A program made the position numbers and the translations under genes. Shown in pieces: positions 1-5,807 of a stretch of DNA of 27,372 nucleotides. The notes below the pieces were generated by a model. It was not told where the DNA came from, made no database searches, and saw nothing but the letters and a program-made list of their open reading frames with translations. The stretch is from assembly GCA_964559455.1 (NCBI GenBank), contig CAZLHO010000041.1, positions 1 through 27,372 on the forward strand. Direction: 5' to 3'. Numbering within the stretch: position 1 is the first letter of the stretch; each line of letters begins with the position of its first letter. Origin of the DNA: CAZLHO01 sp964559455 (GTDB taxonomy: Bacteria; Krumholzibacteriota; Krumholzibacteriia; LZORAL124-64-63).

Positions 1-1273
1 ACATGGGCACGAAGACCGGCGCCATGAAGGCCCACTTGGCCGAGGCGCTGCCCATCGTCAGGTTGATCACCGCCGACAGCAGGATGAACGAGAGCATCAG
101 CGGGATCGCCCCCAGGCCCGAGGCCTGCAGCCCGGCCGCCCCTTTGACGGCGACGATCAGGCCCAGGTTGCTGTACTTGAACCAGGCCACGAACTGCGCC
201 GCGAAGAAGACCAGCACCAGGAACAGTCCCAGGGTTTCCATGGCCTCCTTCATGCCGGCGACCACGTCGGCGTCGCTGCGGAAGGTGCCCGCCGCCAGCC
301 CGTAGGTCAGCCCGGCCAGCAGCCCGCCCAGGAAGATGAAGCTGACGATGCCGTGCATGAAGGGCGAGTGCAGCACGCTGCCGTCCTCCAGGCTGCGCAG
401 GAAGCCGTCCGCCGGCGCCAGTCCCCACAGCACGACGCCCAGCAGCAGCAGGTTCACGGCCAGGGCCCACCACAGGCCCCGCTTCTCGGCGGGCCCGAGG
501 GGCTTCAGGTCCTCGTCGCCCTCGGCGTGGCCGCCGGCGTAGTCGCCCAGCCGGGGCGCGACGATCCGCTCGGTGACCCAGGTGCCCAGGCCGGCGATGA
601 CGAAGGTCGAGACGACCATGAAGTAGTAGTTGCAGGCGGGGGTGACCGTGTAGGCGGGGTCGACGATGCGGGCCGCCTCCTGGGTCAGGCCGGCCAGCAG
701 CGGATCGATGGTGCCCAGCAGCAGGTTGGCGCTGAAGCCGCCCGAGACCCCGGCGAAGGCCGCGGCCAGCCCGGCGATCGGGTGCCGCCCGACGGACAGG
801 AAGATGAGCGCGCCCAGGGGCACCAGCAGCACGTAACCCACGTCGCTGGCCATGTTCGACATCACGCCCGCCAGGACGATCACGAAGGTCAGCAGGCGGC
901 GCGGCGCGGCGTGCAGCAGCAGGCGCAGCACCGTGGCGATCAGCCCGCTCTTCTCCGCGACGCCGATGCCGAGCAGGGCCACGAGCACGGTGCCCAGCGG
1001 TGCGAAGCCGGTGAAGTTGTCGACGGTGCCGTCCAGGATCCAGTGCAGGCCCGGCCGGGACAGCAGGTTGACCGGCGCGATCGTCGCGCCGCTCTCCGGA
1101 TGTACCGCCGTCAGGCCCAGTTCGCCCAGCAGCCAGGACAGCACGGCGACGGCGCCGGCGAGGATGGCGAAGAGGGTGGCCGGGTGGGGCAGGGCGTTGC
1201 CCACCCTCTCGACGGCGCCCAGGAAGCGGGACAGCAGCGATGGGCGAGGGGCCGGCGCGGCGTCTGACGTCAT
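1..1273 (-). CDS. AbgT-family transporter (3' end beyond window)
   Basis: Integral inner-membrane transporter of the AbgT family. Characterised members import p-aminobenzoyl-glutamate or export sulfonamide-type compounds; the substrate here cannot be read from sequence. The start is the ATG at 1273-1271, preceded by GAAAGG about 9 nt upstream, and the protein begins MTSDAAPAPRPSLLSRFLG. About 424 residues are visible against roughly 510 for the family, so the C-terminus is lost at the left edge. Visible family features are the opening segment RVGNALPHPATLFAI, the GFAPLGTVLVALLGIGVAEKSG loop, the SNMASDVGYVLLVPLGALIF segment, FSANLLLGTIDPLLAG, and a late FKYSNLGLI stretch. Many hydrophobic helices alternate with short loops. 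It is monocistronic as far as can be seen. Family assignment is firm. Confidence 0.9.
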   Translation of the reverse strand, partial: MTSDAAPAPRPSLLSRFLGAVERVGNALPHPATLFAILAGAVAVLSWLLGELGLTAVHPESGATIAPVNLLSRPGLHWILDGTVDNFTGFAPLGTVLVALLGIGVAEKSGLIATVLRLLLHAAPRRLLTFVIVLAGVMSNMASDVGYVLLVPLGALIFLSVGRHPIAGLAAAFAGVSGGFSANLLLGTIDPLLAGLTQEAARIVDPAYTVTPACNYYFMVVSTFVIAGLGTWVTERIVAPRLGDYAGGHAEGDEDLKPLGPAEKRGLWWALAVNLLLLGVVLWGLAPADGFLRSLEDGSVLHSPFMHGIVSFIFLGGLLAGLTYGLAAGTFRSDADVVAGMKEAMETLGLFLVLVFFAAQFVAWFKYSNLGLIVAVKGAAGLQASGLGAIPLMLSFILLSAVINLTMGSASAKWAFMAPVFVPM

Positions 1274-1366
1274 GGGTCGGCCTTTCGGTTCCGGGAGGAG
1301 TCGGGAACGTCAGGCGACATGGTAGGCGTAGATCCCCGCCGAGGACAAGGCGGCGCGACAGAGACG

Positions 1367-1396
1367 TTGATCGCGGGCGGGGTTCGGGATTAGCAT
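1367..1396 (+). promoter_or_regulatory. Candidate sigma-70 promoter for the small membrane protein
   Basis: TTGATC at 1367-1372 and TAGCAT at 1391-1396 are separated by 18 nt, about 85 nt before the start at 1483. The same layout, with ATTAG-AT at the -10 and TTGATCGC at the -35, precedes the peptidase gene at 14325. Prediction from sequence only. Confidence 0.4.
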
Positions 1397-1482
1397 CTAC
1401 TCCGTTCGCCGGGGGCTCGCCGGCCCTCTTCCTGCCGATCACGTCGGGATGGAGCGCTAGGACACCAACGGGAGCGGGCAGC

Positions 1483-1860
1483 ATGGACCGATGGCTGGGA
1501 TTGATCGGCGCGCTGGTCGGCGCCTTCGCCGGCTGGGCCCTGTCGGAGATCTCGCAGGCCTACGCCGGACGCCGGGCGGCCCGGCAGAAGATGGATTCGG
1601 CCGCCTTCGTCTGCCTGGACCGGTTGCTGAAGATCAAGAGCGCCCACGACCGCGGCGACGCCAAGCAGCAGGACGGGGAGATCTGGCATCTGGGCGGGGA
1701 CCTGGACCGCTATCGCGACGCCATCGCCGCCTGCCCGGGGCGCCGCAAGCCCCACTGGGTCCTGTACCGCCGCACGATCCCCCTGCTGCTGGAGCACGAC
1801 CTGGGGATCCTCGACGAGTTGATCGCCCGCTACGAGGCCTACGCCGACGTGGTGCAGTAG
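1483..1860 (+). CDS. Small membrane-anchored protein of unknown function
   Basis: I do not recognise this 125-residue protein. Residues 4-24 form one hydrophobic, glycine/alanine-rich helix (WLGLIGALVGAFAGWALSEI) that could anchor it in the inner membrane or act as an uncleaved signal. The remainder is soluble, charged and probably helical, with an Arg/Lys-rich juxtamembrane stretch (GRRAARQK) that suggests the body faces the cytoplasm. I chose the ATG at 1483 because GGGAG lies about 12 nt upstream and the hydrophobic segment starts directly after it; the frame stays open upstream to 1240 but that part has no protein-like character. It converges on the LOV phosphatase gene with a 15-nt gap. 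A real gene is likely; its role is unknown. Confidence 0.6.
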   Translation: MDRWLGLIGALVGAFAGWALSEISQAYAGRRAARQKMDSAAFVCLDRLLKIKSAHDRGDAKQQDGEIWHLGGDLDRYRDAIAACPGRRKPHWVLYRRTIPLLLEHDLGILDELIARYEAYADVVQ

Positions 1861-1868
1861 GCGACCGG

Positions 1869-1891
1869 CGTCGGCTCAGGCTTCGCCGACG
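1869..1891. terminator. Weak bidirectional hairpin between convergent genes
   Basis: CGTCGGC and GCCGACG form a 7-bp stem around a 9-nt loop between the two converging stop codons, overlapping the end of the LOV phosphatase gene. There is no T-run on either side, so this is a tentative terminator. Confidence 0.3.
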
Positions 1892-3084
1892 TCGATCGCG
1901 AGCAGCGTGACGTCGTCCTGGGGACGGCCCTCGGGCCACCAGGCCTCGACCTTGTCGACGACGGCGTCCAGGCTGTCTGCGGCCGGCAGGTGGTGGAACT
2001 CGGCCAGGGTGTCGAGCAGGCGCTGCTCCCCCATCTCCCGGTCGTCCTCGTCGATGGCCTCGAGGGCGCCGTCGGTGTAGAGCAGCAGGCGGTCCCCGGG
2101 ATTCAGCTCCAGACTCTTTTCCCGATATTCGAAATCCGGCAGCACGCCGACGGGCAGGCCGCGGGCCAGGGGGCAGATCTGCGCGCCGGCGGCCGTGACG
2201 CGCACCGGCGGCGGGTGCCCCGCCGTCGCGTAGCGGAACTCGCGGCTGCGCAGGTCGAGGACCCCGTAGATGATGGTGAAGAACTTGCCGGTCTCGGGGC
2301 CGGCGCCGAACTCGTTGTTGAGGGTGCCGACCACGGCGGCGGGGGCGGCGGGGGCGTAGCCCGTGGCGCTGCCGGGCGCTGGCACGAAGAGGCAGGACTG
2401 CTCGGGCGAAGGCGATAGCCAGCGGCTCAGCGACGCCGAGAGCAGGGCGGCCGGCACGCCGTGCCCGCAGACGTCCAGCACGTAGAGCGCGACGTGGTGC
2501 TCGTCCAGGCGCAGGACGTTCAGGCTGTCGCCGGCGAGCTCGTCGCAGGGGCGGAATTTCCAGGCGAAGGAGAAGCCCGGAGTCCGAGGCGGGACGGTCG
2601 GCAGCCAGGCCTGCTGGATGGCGGCCGCCTCGGCCAGGTTCCGCCGCATCTGTTCGTTGGCCCGCCGCAGGCGGTCCTCCGCCTCGCGCCGCGCGGTCAC
2701 GTCGGACTGGACGCCGATGAAATGGGTGACCTCGCCGGCGTCGTCCCGCACGGGGGTGATGGACAGGCGGTTCCAGAAAGGCGTGCCGTCCTTGCGGCGG
2801 TTGAGGATCTCGACGGTGCAGTCGCGGCCGGAGACCAGGGCGTCGCGGATCTCCTGCACGGTCTCCGGGTCGGCGTCGTCGCCCTGCAGGAACTTGCAGT
2901 TGCGGTTCAGCGCCTCCTCGGGCGCGTAGCCGGTCAGGCGCTCGAAGCCCTCGTTGACGTAGATCAGCGGACGGCCCGGCAGGCGGGCGTCCGCGATGGT
3001 GATGCCCTCGGCGGCCACCGAGAGCGCCCGGTCCTTCAGGTCCAGCCACTCATCGACGTTTCGTCGGTCTCGTTCCGTTCCCAT
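1876..3084 (-). CDS. LOV-domain blue-light sensor fused to SpoIIE/PP2C phosphatase
   Basis: Predicted cytoplasmic serine/threonine phosphatase of 402 residues controlled by a photosensory LOV domain. Residues about 15-135 are a PAS fold with the full LOV flavin signature: NRNCKFLQ at 60-67 with the photoactive cysteine at C63, N95 in LNRRKDG, N105 in FWN, and Q126 in GVQSDVT. A short helical linker (about 130-155) leads to the PP2C/SpoIIE domain (about 150-400). That domain has IQQAWLP, the metal-site motif ELAGDSLN, LDVCGHGVPAALL (203-215), TAGHPPP, LLYTDGALEA (334-343) and DDVTLLAID (390-398). The second acidic position of the usual GDxxD motif is Asn, as in a known GDxLN subgroup. Such phosphatases normally dephosphorylate an STAS anti-anti-sigma factor; no partner gene is nearby. 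The ATG at 3084 has only a weak AGAAAG site. Confidence 0.9.
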   Translation of the reverse strand: MGTERDRRNVDEWLDLKDRALSVAAEGITIADARLPGRPLIYVNEGFERLTGYAPEEALNRNCKFLQGDDADPETVQEIRDALVSGRDCTVEILNRRKDGTPFWNRLSITPVRDDAGEVTHFIGVQSDVTARREAEDRLRRANEQMRRNLAEAAAIQQAWLPTVPPRTPGFSFAWKFRPCDELAGDSLNVLRLDEHHVALYVLDVCGHGVPAALLSASLSRWLSPSPEQSCLFVPAPGSATGYAPAAPAAVVGTLNNEFGAGPETGKFFTIIYGVLDLRSREFRYATAGHPPPVRVTAAGAQICPLARGLPVGVLPDFEYREKSLELNPGDRLLLYTDGALEAIDEDDREMGEQRLLDTLAEFHHLPAADSLDAVVDKVEAWWPEGRPQDDVTLLAIDVGEA

Positions 3085-3146
3085 GCGCCGTCACTTTCTG
3101 AACGTGGTGGCGGGCGTCGATCTCCTGCGTATCCGGGGGAGGGGAA

Positions 3147-3169
3147 GGCGGGCCGCCGGGCGGCCCGCC
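3147..3169 (-). terminator. Hairpin after the FAS1 gene
   Basis: GGCGGGCCGC and GCGGCCCGCC form a perfect 10-bp stem with a 3-nt loop, 7 nt after the FAS1 stop codon. The transcript continues UUCCCCUCCCCC rather than into a U-run, so it is a GC-type terminator at best. Confidence 0.55.
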
Positions 3170-3175
3170 ACGATC

Positions 3176-4288
3176 CTACTTCGCGGACTCGAGGTACTCC
3201 AGCTGGAACGTCTCGGGGGGCGCCTCGTCGGGATAGGCGGCCTCGACGATCGCATCCAGGCGCTCCTGGCTGAACTTGGCGGCGCCGGCCTCGAGGGTGA
3301 ACCCGCGAGGAATCAGCACGCGGTTGATGACGTGGATCACGCCGTTGGTGGCCAGGACGTCCGGGGTCGTCACGCGCGAGCGGTCGACCCAGACGTTGCC
3401 GAACCACTTGATGATCCTCACCTCGTCGCCCTGGAGGGTGGGCACGCGCTGGTAGTAGCGCAGATCGCTGCTGAGGGTCCGGCCCGCGAGCACGTGGTAG
3501 AGCAGCAGCTCCTGGAGCTTGCCCTTGTTCTCGGGCAGCAGCAGGGCCGTGATCAGCTCCGGGGGCAGCTTGGCGAAGGCCTCGTCGGTCGGGGCGAAGA
3601 CGGTCAGCGGACCTTCGCCGCGCAGGGCGTCGACGAGCTCGGCGGCCTGGGCCGCCGCGACCAGCGTGCCGAAGGAGCCGGCCGCGATGGCGGTGTCCAC
3701 GATGTCGTTCTCGGGCTCGGGCTCGTCCATCTCGAGCTCGAAGCCGCGGGGAATGAGCACGGTGTCGATGACGTGGATGACGCCGTTGCTGGCCATGACG
3801 TCGGGCGCGGCGACGCGGGCGTCGTTGACCTTGATCACGCCGCCCCAGAGCTTGCGGATCCACAGGTACTGGCCCTGCAGGGTCTCGGTGAACTGGAACC
3901 AGCGCAGGTCGCCGGACTCGATCTGGCCCGCGACGACGTGGTAGAGCAGCAGTTCCTGCAGCTTCTCTTTGTTCTTGGGCAGCAGGAGCTGCTCCACGAG
4001 CCCGTCGGGCAGCTTGGCGAAGGCGTCGTCCGTCGGCGCGAAGACCGTGAACGGCCCCTCGCCCCGCAGCGCGCCCTCGAGCTCGGCGGCCTGGACGGCC
4101 GCGACGAGGGTTCCGAAGGCCCCGGCGGCGATGGCTGTGTCGACGATGTCCGTCTCGGCGGCGGCCTGGACGGCGAAGGATTCGTTGGCGACGGGGCCGG
4201 TCAGGCTGTCGCTCTCGGAGCATCCCGTCAGGGCGAAGGCCCCGAGGGCCATCAGGAGCCACAGGATACGCGAACTCGTTGCTTTCAT
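3176..4288 (-). CDS. Lipoprotein with two FAS1 (fasciclin) domains
   Basis: Cell-envelope protein of 370 residues. Residues 1-22 are a lipoprotein signal peptide with lipobox LTGC (lipidated C23). Two FAS1 domains follow, about 47-182 and 195-330. Each has the H1 region (TVFAPTD.AFAKLP), the YHV-A-G segment (LLLYHVVAG and LLLYHVLAG), the NGVIHVI H2 box and the terminal LIPRGF. The repeats are very alike (DIVDTAIAAG.FGTLVAA.QAAEL in both), so they arose by internal duplication. A short tail, about 331-370, ends YLESAK. Fasciclin domains mediate adhesion or matrix contact, but bacterial roles are poorly defined. I start at the ATG at 4288 because GGAGAAG lies 5-11 nt before it and the signal peptide begins there; an in-frame ATG at 4363 would hide the signal behind a charged extension. 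Confidence 0.92.
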   Translation of the reverse strand: MKATSSRILWLLMALGAFALTGCSESDSLTGPVANESFAVQAAAETDIVDTAIAAGAFGTLVAAVQAAELEGALRGEGPFTVFAPTDDAFAKLPDGLVEQLLLPKNKEKLQELLLYHVVAGQIESGDLRWFQFTETLQGQYLWIRKLWGGVIKVNDARVAAPDVMASNGVIHVIDTVLIPRGFELEMDEPEPENDIVDTAIAAGSFGTLVAAAQAAELVDALRGEGPLTVFAPTDEAFAKLPPELITALLLPENKGKLQELLLYHVLAGRTLSSDLRYYQRVPTLQGDEVRIIKWFGNVWVDRSRVTTPDVLATNGVIHVINRVLIPRGFTLEAGAAKFSQERLDAIVEAAYPDEAPPETFQLEYLESAK

Positions 4289-4359
4289 GTCACTTCTCCG
4301 TTGTTTCGAGGACCGACTGTCTGGAGGACATCCCGCAGGTCGTCCTGTCGATGTCTTAG

Positions 4360-4388
4360 ACAATAATATAACTAACTAAATTAGTCAA
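4360..4388 (-). promoter_or_regulatory. Sigma-70 promoter of the FAS1 gene
   Basis: On the minus strand TTGACT (4388-4383) and TATTGT (4365-4360) are separated by 17 nt, giving a transcript start near 4353 and a 5' leader of about 65 nt. The stretch is strikingly AT-rich for this genome, and the -35 box lies inside the operator-like palindrome at 4368-4392. Confidence 0.55.
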
Positions 4389-4392
4389 GTAT
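4368..4392 (-). promoter_or_regulatory. IscR/Rrf2 type-1-like operator overlapping the -35 box
   Basis: The 25-nt minus-strand segment reads ATACTTGACTAATTT followed by AGTTAGTTAT. By eye it matches the E. coli IscR type-1 consensus (left half ATASYYGACTR, centre www, right half YAGTCRRSTAT) at 23 of 25 positions; the deviations are T for C and T for S in the right half. The core is an ACTAA/TTAGT inverted repeat. In E. coli such sites bind [2Fe-2S]-IscR and cover the -35 region, repressing transcription. That this site binds an Rrf2-family regulator is inference: no such gene is in the window. Confidence 0.5.
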
Positions 4393-4660
4393 AAAAATCG
4401 CCATGCCTGCAAAAAATCTTCCGGCGCCACAAAAGGACGTCTTCTTGCCGGAAGCCGTCGCTGATCAGCAATTCCAGAGAGAGGCCAGTCGGGGAGAGCG
4501 GCGGAGGGAGTCATGCGATATGTCGGAGCCGAGGGGCGTCCAGGGCGCGCAGCGTCTTCTCCCCTCGGAGACAGAATATCCTGCACAGTTTCGCGGGACT
4601 GTTTCGGCACGGCCAAGAATTCAGTGCGGTGGCAAGCCCGCTCGTCATGGACCAACCGCG

Positions 4661-4789
4661 GACTGGCTGCTGGTCGGCTTCGATTTCGGCTATCTGCTGA
4701 TGAGCCACTTCTCCGAGCCCGTCAGCGGCAGGGTGAACTACAGCGGCCCCGAATTCAGCGTCTGCCTGAGCTACCTCTGGGGCGGCTAG
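4661..4789 (+). pseudogene. C-terminal remnant of an outer-membrane beta-barrel protein
   Basis: The last 42 codons of an open frame ending at the TAG at 4787 read like the closing strands of a beta-barrel: DWLLVGFDFGYLLMSHF, then GRVNYSGPEFSVCLSYLWGG. Alternating hydrophobic/polar residues, aromatic girdle positions and a Y-L-W end before the stop are typical of small outer-membrane barrels. The frame is open upstream to 4403, but that part is Arg/Pro-rich and not barrel-like, and no signal peptide or convincing ribosome site precedes it. A hairpin follows at 4851. I read this as the 3' end of a gene whose front was deleted; a short expressed ORF cannot be excluded. Confidence 0.5.
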
Positions 4790-4850
4790 GCCGCAGCTTC
4801 AGCCTCTTGCCCGCCGCGGCTGGATTTTGCGGCGATCCTGTGCCACGATG

Positions 4851-4884
4851 CGAGCCGTTCCCGGCCGTCCACGGGAACGGCTCG
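4851..4884 (+). terminator. Strong hairpin after the barrel remnant
   Basis: CGAGCCGTTCCC and GGGAACGGCTCG form a perfect 12-bp stem around a 10-nt loop, 61 nt beyond the stop of the barrel remnant and 38 nt before surE. It is followed by TCGTCTG, not a T-run. It probably served the decayed upstream gene, or structures the surE leader. Confidence 0.5.
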
Positions 4885-4922
4885 TCGTCTGCCGTCTCCC
4901 GGTTCCATCGGATAGGAGCGCC

Positions 4923-5774
4923 ATGAAGCGCCTGCTGACCGCCGTCCTGCTGCTCGCGGCCTGCGCCCCGGGCGTGCTTGCCGAACCCTGGTTCGACACC
5001 GTCCTGATCACCAACGACGACGGCATCGAGGCCCCGGGCCTGGCCGTCCTCGCGCAGGCCTTCGCCGAGGTCGCCCGCGTCGTCGTGGTGGCGCCGATGG
5101 CCAACTGCAGCGGCTCGACCAACTACGTCTCGGCCTTCCAGCGGCACGAACTGGCGGCCGAGCCGCGAGACCTGGGCCCCGGCATCGAGGCCTGGGCCGT
5201 GGACGGCTTCCCGGGCGACTGCGTGCTGCTGGCGATCACCGGCATCATGGCCGACGCGCCGCCCGACCTGGTCGTCAGCGGCGTGAACACGGGGCCAAAT
5301 CTGGCCGACGCCTTCCTGGCCTCGGGCACCATCGGCGCGGCGCGCCTGGCGGCCCAGCACGGCCTGCGCGCGGTCGCCTTCTCCAACCTGAAGTCCCGGG
5401 ATCCCTCGATGATGGCGGCCGTGCCCCGCTGGTGCGTGCGCCTGGCGCAGGACGAGGTCGTGCGTGGCCTCGGCGATCGGGAGTACCTGACCGTGAACTT
5501 CCCCCGGGGACCGGCGGACGAGGTCAAGGGCGTGTGCTGGGCGGCCCCGGGCGGACAGGTCTTCCACGACGTCTTCGAGATCGCGGGGGAGGACGATCAG
5601 GGGCGGCGGGTCTGGCGGCAGCGCTGGTGGTTCGACGACGGCGACGACCAGCCCGCGGACGGCGACGTGGCCCGGCAGAGGGCCGGCTGGATCACCGTCA
5701 CGCCCATGCGTCTGGGCGACCTGGACCGGCCGCGACTCGAGGCGGCCGGGACGCTGCCTCCGTGGGGCCCCTAG
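4923..5774 (+). CDS. surE: Exported SurE-family nucleotidase/phosphatase
   Basis: Metal-dependent phosphatase of the SurE family (5'/3'-nucleotidase or related phosphomonoesterase), 283 residues. Family motifs are ITNDDGIEAPGL with metal ligands D32 and D33, the loop NCSGSTNYVSAF (61-72), VDGFPGDCVLLAI (93-105), and DLVVSGVNTGPNLAD (115-129) with metal ligand N122, followed by SGTIGAARLAAQHGLRAVAFS. Ordinary SurE is cytoplasmic and starts right at the first strand; here about 20 extra residues (MKRLLTAVLLLAACAPGVLA) form a signal peptide. It could be cut after VLA-20 or, since LAAC fits a lipobox, lipidated at C14. The ATG at 4923 has AGGAG 5-9 nt upstream. Function outside the cytoplasm, such as phosphate scavenging from nucleotides, is inference. 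Confidence 0.9.
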   Translation: MKRLLTAVLLLAACAPGVLAEPWFDTVLITNDDGIEAPGLAVLAQAFAEVARVVVVAPMANCSGSTNYVSAFQRHELAAEPRDLGPGIEAWAVDGFPGDCVLLAITGIMADAPPDLVVSGVNTGPNLADAFLASGTIGAARLAAQHGLRAVAFSNLKSRDPSMMAAVPRWCVRLAQDEVVRGLGDREYLTVNFPRGPADEVKGVCWAAPGGQVFHDVFEIAGEDDQGRRVWRQRWWFDDGDDQPADGDVARQRAGWITVTPMRLGDLDRPRLEAAGTLPPWGP

Positions 5775-5786
5775 CCCCGATCCCTT

Positions 5787-5806
5787 CCCGCAGTGACGGA
5801 TGCGGG
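5787..5806. terminator. Short hairpin between convergent surE and hydrolase genes
   Basis: CCCGCA and TGCGGG pair over an 8-nt loop within the 33-nt gap between two converging stop codons. The 6-bp stem without a T-run makes it a weak shared terminator. Confidence 0.35.
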
Positions 5807-5807
5807 T

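Larger units (their letters stand above)
4289..4922. other. 634-bp intergenic stretch between FAS1 and surE genes
   Basis: This is the longest stretch without an intact gene. From left to right it holds the FAS1 5' leader, the AT-rich promoter with the IscR-like operator (4360-4392), about 260 bp in which I see nothing coding (4400-4660), the outer-membrane barrel remnant (4661-4789), a 12-bp perfect hairpin (4851-4884), and the surE ribosome site. Confidence 0.6.

Noticed and set aside
4356..4655. A 99-codon minus-strand frame across the FAS1 upstream region
   Set aside because: It has no recognisable domain, runs through the AT-rich promoter, and has no ribosome site at its start.
4822..4837. 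A 16-nt string (GGATTTTGCGGCGATC) upstream of surE that nearly recurs at 8101-8116 upstream of the radical SAM gene
   Set aside because: One mismatch in 16 nt between two sites is weak, the downstream bases diverge, and no promoter logic fits both. By rough estimate, shared 12-mers of this kind are expected by chance in a 27-kb window.
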